Positions 1-13,177 of a stretch of 64,000 nt of DNA are shown here, in pieces. This stretch comes from Cichorium intybus (taxonomy: Eukaryota > Streptophyta > Magnoliopsida > Asterales > Asteraceae), in NCBI GenBank assembly GCA_023525715.1, contig CM042012.1:44617441-44681440 (forward strand). Reading direction: 5' to 3'. The notes under the pieces were generated by a model. That model had not been told where the DNA came from, did no database searches, and saw only the letters and a list, made by a program, of their open reading frames with translations. The position numbers and the translations under genes were made by a program. Position 1 is the first letter of the stretch, and every line of letters starts with the position of its first letter.

Positions 1-1173
1 ATTATAAATGGAATTCCTAGTTTCTTTTGAGATTTATTGAACTGTTCAATAGCATGTTTAATCTCAGATATGCCCCACCGTTTGTGACTGGGATGCCGAG
101 GATCACAAACCGGGTGTGAATAACCATGCAAATTAGATGGGTACTCTCGGGGTCCATTATCATCTCAAATTGATGTGTCGGTAAACCACACACGCTCCAT
201 CAACAATGATAACACCCGAGACACCCATTGTCACTCTTTATGAACCCCCATTGGTGTGCCGGTAAACCACACACGCTCCACGAACGTTTCATAAAGTGCA
301 ATGTGCAATTTCATGGGTTAGCATCAAATTCACATTTTTCCCTAAAGTAACTAGATTGGGATTTTTGTAAATAGTTCTAGTACTTTGATCATTATACTTT
401 TAATGATTAAGCGGTTCTGTCAAACCCGTTCGGCTAACGACCCTCCACTGATCAGGCGAGCGGTGGGTGAGAGTGTTCACCCATTAGACTACCATTTTAT
501 AGGCAGTCTCCTTATACCCACTTTATAGACCAGCTTCGTGAATGAGGCCTACTATTGATTTGACTAACCAAATTTATCTCATATATATAGTATTAACTTT
601 TAATAACACATATAAGATGTATTTTAAAAACCCTTTAAAATATTCAAGGTTTATCTTTTAATTTTACCAAATTTAACAATTAAATTTTAAATTAAATTAA
701 ACCTTAAAATCGATTTAATCAATTTTAATTACCAATTAATTAAATTAATTAAATCTAAATATTTTAAACATTTTAAAATAATTTTTTCGGATTTTTCCAT
801 TAATTTTCGATAATTTAAAATTAAATAAATCCCTTTTGAATTATCTTTTAATTAACAATTAATTAAATTAATTCAATGAAGATAGGTTTATCCAAATTAA
901 TCAAATTAATTAAAACCTATCCTAAACCCCCTAGATTTCGAATTCAAATAATGGGGGTTTAAGGTTATCCATTTAATTAACAAATAAAGTTACCAAAAAT
1001 AGAAAACCTCCTAAAACCCTAATAGCAAATTTCGAAAATCGCAAGGGGGGGATTAGGGTTTCCAAAACCCTAATCCTAGAAATCGATCCACATTATAATT
1101 AGGGTTTATAGGCTTTAAACCCTAAAACAGTTATAGCAATTCAACAAGAAAACAAAACAGGCTCTGATACCAC
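1..1173 (-). mobile_element. Copia element A, 5' leader (cut by window edge)
   Basis: This is the untranslated leader of a minus-strand Copia retrotransposon, running left from its primer-binding site and leaving the window at base 1. It is recognised because the same sequence recurs at 2203-3490 and, on the plus strand, in the leader of the intact-length Copia at 41.7-42.4 kb. It contains two copies of a short motif around 'ggtaaaccacacacgctcc' (about 183-206 and 253-276). An AT-rich stretch follows, then several telo-box-like AAACCCTA/TAGGGTTT motifs at 1010-1130. No coding sequence is seen. Confidence 0.7.
1161..1172 (-). other. Primer-binding site of Copia element A
   Basis: The minus strand reads TGGTATCAGAGC, complementary to the 3' end of plant initiator methionine tRNA, the usual primer of Copia and Gypsy reverse transcription. 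It lies one base inside the LTR that begins at 1174, which fixes LTR A as a 5' LTR. Confidence 0.85.
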
Positions 1174-1954
1174 TGAAAGGTTTTCTGCAAACCATGAACT
1201 AAATAACCTAAGTTCACATGCAACCTATGAGGATCTATGTTTTCTTCTAATTGAACATATAACAAAACCTAAAGGCCATAAGAAAATTAACTAAAAGAAT
1301 AAAATTAGAAAACCAACCTTTTAGAATTTTCTGGAAGCTGAGCAGCAAAAATATCATGCCTCAAATGAGATCACACCCAAGCTAGAGGAGAGAGTCACGA
1401 AAATCTTGAGAGAGAATGAGTAAAATGGCATGCCAAATGGTGTGACTAGGGCTCCCTATTTATAGGTTCCAACAGATAACCAGATAACCCTTTAGAGATA
1501 AACCTTTTTGAATTCAAATAAGATAAACCTTTTATCTTACAATTCAAAAACCTATTTATCTACTAATCATCAATTTCGAAATTATATATATCCATATATA
1601 GATTTCGACTTTCAACTGGTCACTCCACACTGTCACTTACTCAACTATTGAATAATTACAGTTTTAGTCCCTACACCTTTAATTAATTAAATTAATCACC
1701 AAATTAAATCCAATTAATTCCAGATTAATTTCTAATTAATTAATATAGTTTCTAATTAATATATTATGACTTTAATATATTAATAAACCATATATTTAAT
1801 TCCTGTTGATTTATTAATCCCATAATAAATCAACATTTCTCTCTACCGAATTTTCTACTAAACCTCCAGCCATGAGGGCAACCCAAATGGACTGTGCTTC
1901 TATTAATTAGGTAAATACTAATTATTAGTCATGGCTTAGACACCTAATCCAACA
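1174..1954 (-). repeat. Copia element A, 5' LTR (781 bp)
   Basis: On the minus strand the LTR starts TGTTGGATTAGGTGTCTAAG and ends in CTTTCA, next to the primer-binding site. It closely resembles LTR B (3491-4268), and its start matches the Copia LTRs at 29544 and 47313, so all belong to one family or close relatives. The outer boundary at 1954/1955 opens into sequence that looks like the gag start of element B, implying that A inserted into B. The other LTR and target duplication lie outside the window. Confidence 0.75.
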
Positions 1955-3490
1955 GTTTGGGAGCAGACACTCAATCGGATATGGTTCGCCAGCAAAACTA
2001 AGAACTATTCTCTAATTGCAAAACCATATCACACAGTCAAGGCTAGTCAGCCTTACCATATTTAACAGGTGCTTTCTGAAGCTCTCAGAAATGGGTGAAG
2101 GAGGGGAAGTAGGAGAATGACACTTTCTTCAGACATATATAAAATTTGAATTTATTAGTTTAATTAATCCTTTTAAATAATTACCCAATTTATTATTTAA
2201 CAAGGCTATGATCCAAAAATACCCCAACTATGCTGTGAAGAGGGATGCCGTAATCACAACATAGTGGTCATTAAGGTAGATAACATTTATCAATTTCAGT
2301 CTTATGAAATTCCTAGATCTGTGAGATTTATTGAACTGTTCAATAGCATGTTTCATCTCGGATATGCCCCACCGTTTGTGACTAGGATGCCGAGGATCAC
2401 AAACCGGGTGTGAATAACCATGCAAATTAGCTTGGTACTCTCGGGGTCAATTACCATCTCAAATTGATGTGCCGGTTAACCACACACGCTCCATCAACAA
2501 TGATAACACTCAAGAAACCCATTGCCACTCTTTATGAATCCCTATTGGAGTGCCGGTAAACCACACACGCTCCACCAACGTTTCATAAAGTGCAATGTCC
2601 AATTTCATGGATTAGCATCAAATTCACATTTTTTCTAAAGTAACTAGATTGGGAATTTTTTGTAAAGTGTTCTAGCACTTTGATCATTATACTTTTAATG
2701 ATTAAGCGGTCCTATCAAACCCGTTCGCTAACGACCCTCCACTGATCAGGCGAGCGGTGGGTGAGAGTGAACACCCATTAGACCGCCATTTTATAGGCAG
2801 TCTCCTTATACCCACTTTATAGATCAGCTTCGTGAATGAGGCCTACTATTGATTTGACTAACCAATTTATCTTATACATATAGTATTAACTTTTAATAAT
2901 ATATATAAGATGTATTTTAAACCTTTTAAAAATATTCCAGGTTTATCTTTTAATTTTTTTCAAATTTAACTATTAAATTTAAAATTAAATTAACCTTTTA
3001 AAAACGATTTAATTATCCTTTAATTAACAATTAATTTAATTAATTAAATCTAGATATTTTTAAACATTTAAAATATTTTAGGATTTATCCTTTAATTTTC
3101 GAAATTTAACCATTAAATTAAAATTAAATTAAATCCCTTGAATTATCTTTTAATTAAACAATTAATTAAATTAATTCAAATATGGATAGGTTTCACAAAT
3201 TAATCAAATTAATTTAAAACTATCTTAAACCCCTAATTTTCGAATTCAAATAAATGGGTTTAAGGTTATCCATTTAATTAACCAATTAAAGTTACTAAAA
3301 ATAGAAAACCTCATAAAACCCTAACCAAGAAAATCGAAAAAGAAGGGAGAGGGGCTAGGGTTTCAAAAAAAAAAACCTTAAACCCCAAAAATGAAATTAG
3401 GCCAATTAGGGTTTATAAGCTTTAAACCCTAATTTTAGGAAAACTATTACAGTCATTCAACAAGAAAACAAACAAAAGCTCTGATACCAC
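1955..3490 (-). mobile_element. Copia element B, leader and gag-start remnant
   Basis: From right to left: primer-binding site (3478-3489), AT-rich leader, the same 'accacacacgctcc' motif pair (about 2472-2580), then a segment matching the end of the Copia leader near 42.36 kb ('gatgccgtaatca'). Near 2141 on the minus strand an ATG opens a gag-like start that meets a stop after about 26 codons. The rest of B is missing to the left of 1955, where element A begins. I infer that A inserted into B soon after B's gag start. Telo-box-like motifs occur at about 3317, 3357 and 3410. Confidence 0.6.
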
Positions 3491-4268
3491 TAAAATGTTT
3501 TCTGCAACCAATGAACTAAAACCTAAGTTCGCATGCAACCTAGAAAGGATCTATGTTTTCTTACTTTGAACATGTAACTAATTCCTAAAGGCCAAACAAA
3601 AATTAACTAAAAGAAATAAATCAGAAAAACTAACCTTTAGTTTTAAATCTTGAAGCTAAGCAGCACAAGTGTCCTACCTCAAATGAGATCACACCCAGGG
3701 AGCAGGAGGTGGGGACGAAAATCTAGAGAGATTGAGAGGAATTAGCAACTGATTATGAGGTCTAGGGGTCCCTATTTATAGGCAACCAAATGACTCTTAG
3801 AGATAAACCTCGTTTGACTTTCAAACAGAGATAAACCCTATCTCTAAGTCATTTTCCGAATTTCTGATACGCGAGGCACAGCCCATACATAGTCGAGCCG
3901 CACGTGTCACCCAAGCCGCGGCCCATACATGGCCGAGCCGCGCTGCGGCCCAATTCAACTATTGAATTGAACAAGTTTAGCCCCTGTCCTCCTGATTAAT
4001 CTAATTAATGCCACAGAAATTAATCCATTAATTTTTGATTAATTATAAATCAAATAATATAGTTTCTAATTAATATATACTCACTTTAATATATTAACAA
4101 ACCATATATTTAATTCCTGTTGATTTATTAATCGCATAATAAATCAACCTTTCTCTCTACCGAACTTTCTACCAAACCTCCAGCTATGAGGGCAACCCAA
4201 ATGGACTTTGCTACTATTAATTAGGTAAATACAAATTATTAGTCATGGCTTAGACACCTAATCCAACA
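3491..4268 (-). repeat. Copia element B, 5' LTR (778 bp)
   Basis: On the minus strand it starts TGTTGGATTAGGTGTCTAAG; the inner terminus reads ...TTA in place of the expected TCA, a point change. It aligns along its length with LTR A. It carries an extra GC-rich block at 3871-3955 that LTR A lacks, built from two copies of GCCCATACAT plus flanks, 40 bp apart (3881 and 3921). The primer-binding site beside it identifies it as a 5' LTR. Confidence 0.75.
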
Positions 4269-4837
4269 TATATTAGACACATAAAAAGAAACGTAAATCA
4301 CTTGGTTAACCAAGTTGAAAGTAATTACTATTGTTATGATGGTTAACCAAGTTGAAAGTAATTAACCATTGTTATCACGTTGCTCGATTTTCACAGCAAA
4401 CAAAAGAAACTAATTTTTTTGTATCCCTCCTGATGTTCGACTTTCACAACAAAAGAAAAAAACATTGTTCTCCTGCATTAGAATTTCCAACTTTTTTGCA
4501 ATAGAATTCTTATAACAATTTTTTTTTGCATCTGTTTTGTGCATCAGAGTTTCTGCTTTCTGAATCTGTTTCTTCATCAGAATTTATGCATCAGAATTTC
4601 TAATATCAGATTTTTCAACTTTAGTTTTGCATCTGATTTTCTGATTTCTACATTAGTTTCTTCATCAAATTTTTTGCTTCATGTTTTGTAATTAGTTTCA
4701 GAACAACAAAATTTATGATTTCTGAAATAAGCTTTAAACAATAAATTTCAAACTTTAGAAACTATTTTAGACACTACAATTTTTAGAAAATTAGAATTTC
4801 AAGAACATTACTAAGTCACACGATTTGTGTTTGTAGA
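4269..4837. other. Non-coding, T-rich interval
   Basis: No gene seen. A 20-bp motif containing 'ggttaaccaagttgaaagta' occurs twice (about 4304 and 4341). From 4430 to 4790 there is a loose repetition of 'tctgatttctg'/'catcagaattt' motifs. It may be the leader or LTR remnant of the Copia coding debris that follows, but no primer-binding site is visible. Confidence 0.4.
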
Positions 4838-6507
4838 ATGATAATTGAATCCTCCCAGCCAAATAAAACAACTCCTATTTCTCAAAGGACTCCCACGATT
4901 ACCATGTCGATTAATCACGTGGAGAAGCCGAAAAAGTTTTCCAGGATGCACTTCAAAAGGTGGCTGCAAAAGATGTCCTACCTCACTACCTTGAATCTCG
5001 TACGATTCTTGATCAAAGAGGCTCTCAGGATGCTTAAACAATAAGGAGATGCGCAAGCAATGAGTGTTATTGATGCTTGGAAACATTCTGACTTCTTGTG
5101 TAGGAACTATGTTCTTAATGGTCTTATTGATTCATTATATATTGTGTATTGTGTAACAAAGACGGCTAAAGAACAATGAGACTCATTGGACAAAAAGCAC
5201 AAAACGGAAGATGTTGTGGCTAAGAAATTTGTGGTTGCCCAATCACTAGACTATAAAATGAACGCTTGTAAGCCCGTTATGACACAAATCCAAGAACTAC
5301 AAGTCCTCCCACATGATATCCATGTCGAGGGTATGGTGATTAATGAGATCTTTCAAGTTGCTTCTATAATTGATCAGTTACCCTCGTCTGGGTAGATTTC
5401 AAGAATTATTTGAAGCATAAACGAAAGAAAAATGACCATTAAGAACCTAATTATTAGACTCTTAATCAAGGAAGACAATAACGTAGCTCAAAAGGATAGT
5501 TATAACCATACTTCTGAAAAAGCCAACGTGGTGGAGCATGGTCAATCTTCTGGGAAGAACGAGTCTGGAAAAGGAAATTTTCAAAAGATAGGAAAGGGTA
5601 CCAACATCGGAGTAAAGTATAGAACTTTCAAGGTAACTGCCACAACTATGACTGACCAGGGCACAAACTATAGGCTTCCAAAATGAGACAAAGCAAAGAA
5701 GGAAAATGTTATGGAGAAGATAAATCGCGATGTGTCTGACATCGACCTTGCAACGATCATCTCAAAACTCAGCCTCGTGGACTCTAACCCAAAGGAGTGG
5801 TGGATTGATATGGGAGCCACCCGACATGTTTACTTGAATAAGGAGTGGTTCAGAAACTTCAAGATTGTGGATAATAATGACAAGCTATTCATAGGAAACT
5901 TGACGACTTCAGATCTCTAGGGAATTGAGAAGTTTGTGTTAAGGATGTCGTCAGGAAAGGAGATGACATTGAATGATGTGTTGTGTGTTTTAGAGATTAG
6001 GAAAAACTTGGTCTCTGGGTGGTTGCTAAGCAACCATGGTTTTTGCTTGGTGTTTGAGTCGGATAAGTTTGTGTTAACTAAGAGTGGTATGTATGTGGGG
6101 AAGGGGTATGCTGAAAAAGGTATGTTTAAATTGTGTGTTATAGCTATTCAGCCAAGTGCTAATGAAATGAATAAGTCTATTGCTTACTTGCTTGACTCTT
6201 CAAATATATGTCATGCTAGATTAGGACATGTTAAATTTGATACTCTAAGACATCTAATTTAAACTAGACCACATACCACACTTTCATATTGACTCAAAAT
6301 ACAAATGCAACACATGTGTTGAATCAAAATTAACATAACAATAATTTAAATCCATTGAAAGGACTACCGAACACCTTAGTATAATACACACTGATGTGTG
6401 TGACATGAAGTCAAATCCATCCAAAGGCGGAAATAAGTACTTTATCACTTTTATCGACCATTGCATTAAACTTTGATATGTCTACTTACTTAGAAGTAAA
6501 GATGAGG
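4838..6507 (+). pseudogene. Degenerate Copia gag-protease-integrase remnant
   Basis: Fragments in several frames give the usual Copia order. Gag comes first: a 'FSRMHFKRW' region and then a stretch ending near 5690 with 'DKKHKTEDVVAKKFVV', typical of the UBN2-type gag of plant Copia elements. A protease-like segment follows (about 5795-5830, 'WWIDMGATRHV', where the family has D-S/T-G). Next is the pre-integrase region with the HHCC start ('CHARLGHVKFDTLRHL', about 6208-6258), then an integrase start ('HTDVCDMKSN', about 6388). Many stops and frameshifts mean it cannot encode a polyprotein. It is cut at 6507 by a hAT-type MITE, and nothing recognisable resumes beyond it. Confidence 0.75.
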
Positions 6508-6536
6508 TAGGGATGAGCATATGGACCGAAAAAAAC

Positions 6537-7502
<966 letters not shown>

Positions 7503-7763
7503 AAAAAAACTAAACCGAACCGAAAACCGACTGAAACCAAACCGAACCGGGTTCGGTTAAAAAATGTTAATTTAGTTCGGTCCGATCCCCGGACCATGCT
7601 TACACCTAACACTACTCTTGATCATGAAAAATCGAACCGAACTGAAAACTGACATAACCGAACCGAACCGGAACCGAATATACATATTCGGTTCGGTCTT
7701 CGGTTTTTAAAAAATCCTAATTCAGTTTCGGTCCAATTCGGTTTCGATCTGGTTCGGTTGCAA

Positions 7764-8247
7764 ACTCGTAAACACTTTTCCGAACAAATCGCTCTGACAT
7801 CTTGAAATACTCATCTCATAAATCAAATGCGGTGCCGGTTGCAATTTGACGAACTGCAGCGGAACATTTTTGTTCTAGCGAGAAACTCCTTTTACCCCTT
7901 GCATCCCATTTCATTTGAAAAAATAGGTTGGCTTCATTCAAATAGTGAAGTATACGTAGAAAAAGTTGCTTGCTCATCTGAAACCTTCGCCGAAACTGGT
8001 ACGTCGAATACAATGCGTGTTCCGCAAAGTAGTCGTGTACAAGGAGATTGTGTACAGCTTCACGATCTCTGTTTATTGTATCCCTTCTTGTGAACATTCA
8101 TGCACTTTCAGAACTTTGTGCAGTGTCGGCTATTATATCATCTGTTTCGTGGACTAGTGCAGTGACTTGCATTGTCGATTCCATCAACCAATCATCGTCT
8201 GACGACGACGATGACGAATCGAATAAAAGAAATCGGATAGGATCCAT
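7764..8247 (-). pseudogene. PIF/Harbinger transposase fragment (N-terminal)
   Basis: The minus strand starts at an ATG at 8247. The reading has an acidic/Ser-rich start ('DSSSSSSDDDW'), one stop near 8098, then a region typical of plant PIF/Harbinger (ALP1-like) transposases: 'INRDREAVHNLLVHDYF', 'RRRFQMSKQLFLRIL', and 'SLEQKCSAAVRQIATGTAFD'. A second stop follows 'TAFDL', after which 'DEYFKMSERFVRKSVYEF' continues the homology until about 7764, where GGTTCGG-type MITE sequence replaces it. The catalytic DDE half is absent. This is a dead fragment rather than a domesticated gene, given two stops and truncation. Confidence 0.75.
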
Positions 8248-9367
8248 TTGTTTTTATAGCATTTGAAAATAGTAGATATATATTTGTGATGTAAAAATGT
8301 TGTGGTGTATGTGTGTATTTATGGTGAAATAAATCGTATAGTTTTTTTTTAAACTAATGGCTATATAGCCGTTGGGGACAAAATTCAGCCTTTGGTAACA
8401 TTTCCTCGCACGACAGCTTCACCACATGGGGGCGGTGTTCCCCACAGGCTCGCACCTACTCACACACCTCCCCCCAGTCCACACCGGACAACCTAAGGGT
8501 TTTATCAAGGAAAAAAACTTGTTTATTGAGGGAATATTATCTACAACTCTGATAAATGGGTCAATAGAAAATTATGTCTATAGAAAACTTGTGGGTTTTT
8601 TTATAAATGAAAAAAAAAAATGTAACTTGTAACTTGTAATACATGCTAGCCTTCTTTGACTAATGATTTGAGAGTGATCCTATAACGACAAGGTGACGAC
8701 ATATTTGAAATAATTACATTAAATAATAACCAAGTTTCAGTCAGTTTACTTTTATCCAAGCACATATTTCTCGTTGTTCCATCTAAGCACATATTCCACT
8801 TAATTTATTTTACCACTAATAAGTTTTGTTCGGTATGAAATTTTCTTTCATTGTATGATTTTATAGCATTGTATAAATCTTTAAATAAAGTTTGATATTA
8901 GTAACTTAGTGGACTAAAGTATTAATCTATTTAACTGTTAATTATTGAACTTTAGGTTTTAATTTGAATTAAATGATTATTTTTGGATAAATATTTTGTC
9001 TTCATATTCCATAACATTTATCCAGCAACATATTCTCATAATAGTCCAAACTTCATAAACAAAATTTATTAAACACCTTAAAACTGATATTACAAAGTTT
9101 AAAACACATTCAGACACCTTTATATACACGACCTTGGACCAAATTGTTATTTTATTTAATCTCGCTTATGTTTTATAGATAATATCCAAAATGAATGAGA
9201 CCAAAACCAATGGTGCAAGCGACAAAATCTATCCTACTTTCGAGTTGTTACAAATGTTTTAAAAGCAATGTAAAAAAGCAGTATATATTTTTATATATAA
9301 TGTAAAAGAACATCTTATATTTAGTTATTACAATGGTTCTAACAATTTTAATACATGGCTTATGAAG

Positions 9368-9410
<43 letters not shown>

Positions 9411-9718
9411 AAACATGATAATAATAAATTACCTTTACCTGCTAAATCGACCACCAATCAAAAGATATTTTCAAATTTCATAAAGAAAACGTGAGTGATA
9501 AAATATTTTTATAAAGATTTTGAGGTATCCAGGTAAAACAAACTTAAACCAAATTAAATTCATCATCAAAAAAAAAAAAAACTCATTCTCTTGGTCTCTT
9601 GGAATAATATGACAGGAAACATGCATACTCAAAACATCAAAACTTACAATAATAAATGAAAATGCAATACAATAATTATTCAAAAAAACTATAGAAACTT
9701 TTCTTTAAAATTCTTTAC
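8248..9718. other. Non-genic interval
   Basis: No gene found. 8340-8490 is unusually GC-rich for the area ('gggggcggtgttcccc', then 'ctcacacacctcccccc') and may be the terminal part of the Harbinger element. The remainder is AT-rich with a short (TA)n array at 9371-9407. The last 500 bp lie downstream of the SFT2-like gene. Confidence 0.6.
9371..9407. repeat. (TA)n microsatellite
   Basis: About 37 bp of alternating A and T downstream of the SFT2-like gene. Confidence 0.9.
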
Positions 9719-10968
9719 CTAAATCTCAGTGTCAAATAGACGGATTGTCAACTTTGAGACAACTGCACGGGCAAAAGGTATGTAGCTTAAACTGTACCTG
9801 AAAACAGATTTTATAATTTATACCACTTAAATTTTTAATATAAAAAATCATTGTGTCCATATTTATTGGAAAATGACAAACTTACCAGATGAGTGCACAT
9901 ATCTCACATAGTATAGCAAGGATCGTTAACAACTTATTATGAATCTGAAATATATGGAAAAAAAAAAGGTCAAATTCAGAAGTCAAGATTTTAGTTGACT
10001 ATTGTTAAAATGTTCACGTTGTTCTTAAATTTCTTACCCCAAGTGCACAAATGAGAGCTAAAACAACGAATCCAATATAAATACATGTGGCATAAATACG
10101 AACTGGATCAAACATCATTTGTATTTGTCTTGTAGCTCCCATTAGGAAAATTGTGCTGTTAAATTGTAAAATAAATATTAGAAAAAACAAATAGATCAAA
10201 ATAGTTAGAGAAATAGAATTCATTTTGCATTATTTGGGAAAATAAGTTTTAATCAAAGTATAGAACACACCTTCCAATAGCCAATAAATTGCCAGAGGTA
10301 AATAATACAGCGAACTTAATCGGTATGGCAAACACAATTGTTGACTGCAAAATGAGGCAGATGATGTTGAAATTGATATAAGCATGTAAAAGTTCATAGA
10401 AAATATAATAAAACAAGATACCAATGTCAATTTTAGTGTCATTCAAGTTACATTGTTCAAACACTCGATAAATTGCATTCTCAAAACCATTAGGGTTTCC
10501 ATCATAAAAGCCAAATCAATACTTGATATTTTTGTTTTTTTATGTACTGAAGATGGTATTTAGAATAATCAACGTAACAAATAGAAACTCAACAGCATCA
10601 CATGAATAATCCTTTTCTTTCGAGCCGGAAAAAACCCATATGACGATCATATCGTAGTGGAAATGAAATCGGATACAGAAAAGTGTAAATCGGAGTACCA
10701 GTAACATACAGAGGAGTCCAGCTAAACAACAAGCACCGAAGCCATATAATCGCTGTATTAAACGAGAAAAAGGTGATGTTGTAGAATCATATAGGATTTA
10801 TCGCAAGAGATCTTGATATATGGGAAATTAGCGAACTATTGGGGCTATTATGTAGTGTAATACCTGTGTGGGAGATAAATTACATAGACCTTCGGCTTCT
10901 TCCAACAGATTGTCTTGTGACTCGTCATATTCTTCTTCCGCGAACAGAGATTGTGCCTGCTTCCACAT
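9719..10968 (-). CDS. SFT2-like (Got1/Sft2 family) vesicle transport protein, 6 exons
   Basis: A 162-aa protein joined from minus-strand exons 10864-10968, 10699-10752, 10271-10344, 10038-10155, 9886-9944 and 9719-9797. All introns are GT-AG and phases close. The start MWKQAQSLFAEEEYDE leads a short acidic cytosolic tail, then 'LCNLSPTQ' spliced to 'RLYGFGACCLAG' (first membrane span). Next come 'STIVFAIPIKFAVLFTSGNL' (second), a loop 'MMFDPVRIYAT', a third span, 'IHNKLLTILAILCEICALI' (fourth), and the tail 'WYSLSYIPFARAVV' ending DTEI. These motifs and the four-span layout are diagnostic of SFT2 proteins, which act in retrograde fusion of endosome-derived vesicles with the Golgi. Length matches the family. 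Exons are 54-118 bp, so no single exon gives a long open frame. No TATA box was assigned. Identity is secure; the particular paralogue is not. Confidence 0.9.
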
Positions 10969-13177
10969 TTTTCATGCCTGAATCGTTTCGTCAATGGCTA
11001 CTTCACTCCTTATACAACTTTCCCAAATTGCAATTACAGGTGCCGGAATCGTAACTTTTGAAACACAAGGGTTTTATATCAAACATGATTTGAATATATT
11101 ACAAAGTAGTATGTCAATTTTTATGATTTCGGTCCAATATTTTTTACATAGAAATTATTATTTTGACAAGCAATAAAAATATAAAATGATTAATTTATCT
11201 TTTATAGATTTTTATATTTTTTGAGATATTAATTAAACCAATATTTATGAACGAGTAATCAATGGATGTTTCTAAAGTGACCACTCTTAAGCATAATGGA
11301 TGTTTCAAAGTTGGTATGAGTTGATAAGATTTGACACAAGTTTATTTGACATTTTGTATATTCTGAATTGTGACCGTATTTTCCAAACTGACTTTCGTAT
11401 GTCCAGAACTATAAATGTACGTTCCAGACTTACATTCGTACATTCTGGATTGAAAGATATCTTTTAATCTCGTTTTGGAGTAGACAAAAATAGTATCACA
11501 CTTATACCCTCCTAACTCTTTCATTGAATTTCACCTGCCTTCATATACAACTTTTGATTTAAACGTGTTATAATCATCACACATTTCATAGTAAAAATCA
11601 TTCACAACAAAATTCACACTCTAAAAATGTCTTATGACCGATCGAAATTTATTCTCAAATCTAGTCATTTAGGTTTGCATGGCATATCAGAAAAGTAATG
11701 CACATATCATCATGTGAAATAAAACTCATCAAAGTTAGTTTTAACAAGAATCATAATTTTATGACATCATTTTGAAGTACAACATTATGAAACACTTCAC
11801 ATTTAGAAATGTTTGTTGTATTCCGAAGATGTTATCCATATTCAAGAGTCATTATTCGCATTCCATACATTAGATATCCGTCTCAGACATGTCGGAGAGC
11901 AGTAGAAAATGACAAATAATTCTGACACCCTATTACTATAATCTATGGCATCTAATGTTACCTAATATCGTTATATGTATTATGATTCAAAATTAGTGGA
12001 CATTCTAGACATTTCAACTGCCATTTTTTCCTACTTCAAAAAATGAAATGATGTTCTAGAAATATGATCGAAATAAAAATATAAGTAAGAGACCATTTTA
12101 ACCACCATTAATATGTGACCTTTTGTTTCCATTAACAAATACCATGGAAAGTCTAGTCTCAGATTTAATTATTTGAATAATTGATTGTCAATTGAAAGGG
12201 GGTTTAGGTCAAATTTGGTCACTTAACTTTTGATTTTGTGCTCATATAGTTACTTAATTATTTTTAAGTTGTAAAATGTCACTGCTTATTATTTTGTGGC
12301 AAATTGGTCATTAAACTTTTTTGTGGTCACTTAACTTTTGAAATTGTGTCAAAATGGTCACTAAACTTTCGAAGTTGTACTCATTCAATTTTCTTTTTGT
12401 TTTCTATTCAGAAATTGTTTTTACAGATTTATTTATTTTGTTTTTACATGTTTTCTATAATTCGTTTTATAACATCATTTTTACATGATTTAAAAAACAT
12501 GAAAAACAAAGTAAAAAAAGGAAGTTGTATAAATAGATTGTGAAAACAAAAAATGCAAAAACGTACTAAAAAATAAGTTATAAAACTGAATGGTGAAAAA
12601 ACATTTAAAAACAAAGTAAAAATGAAGCAAAAAACGGATTGTGAACAAACATGTAAAAACAAAATAAAAAATGAATTTGTAAAAATGAATCATGAAAAAA
12701 AAACAAATAAAACTGAATAAGCACAATTTCGAAAATTTAGTGACATTTTAGCACAATTTCAAAAGTTAAGCGACCACAATACAAGTTAAATGACCATTTT
12801 GACACAAATTAATAAGTTCAGTGATCGTTGACAACTTAAAAAGAGTTAAACGACTAAATAAATACAAAACTAAAAGTTAAATGACTAAATTTGAACTAAC
12901 CCATTGAAATGTCAAACGATTTTTAACTTATTTGACATTTTTTTGAAATGACGGTTTTAGGGAGAGAAAAAACATACCCTGGGGTCAAACTTGCCCAAAA
13001 CTCATAGCACGAAGGTGTATCTTACATTTATATTCAATCATAGGGGAGTTATATGAAAATGAAAATCAATAATACTCGGATTCCAAATCTTTTCGATTTA
13101 CCCCTTTTCCTAAAACCCCCCGTGTTCTCGAGAACCCTAGATTGAACCAGAGTGGATATAGACCAGAGAGCGGGAAG
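10969..13177. other. Intergenic region between divergent SFT2-like and SF3A3 genes
   Basis: The two genes are transcribed away from each other, so both promoters should lie here. It is AT-rich and holds a 705-bp foldback element (12198-12902). The last 150 bp are probably SF3A3 5' untranslated sequence. No other coding signal was found. Confidence 0.7.
12198..12902. mobile_element. Foldback MITE with long inverted arms
   Basis: The left end GGGGGTTTAGGTCAAATTTG and the right end CAAATTTAGTC-type complement (...AAATTTGAACTAACCC) form inverted arms of roughly 200 bp. They are built from repeated 'ggtcacttaacttttg' units, with an A/T-rich centre. ATTGAAA occurs on both outer sides (12191-12197, 12903-12909), a likely target duplication. 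It is non-coding; its superfamily is not determined (Mutator-like is possible from the long arms). Confidence 0.6.

Noticed and set aside
1010..1130. Interstitial telomere array
   Set aside because: Scattered single AAACCCTA motifs, not a tandem telomeric repeat.
7816..8247. Domesticated ALP1-like gene
   Set aside because: Two stops and loss of the catalytic half show a dead transposon fragment.
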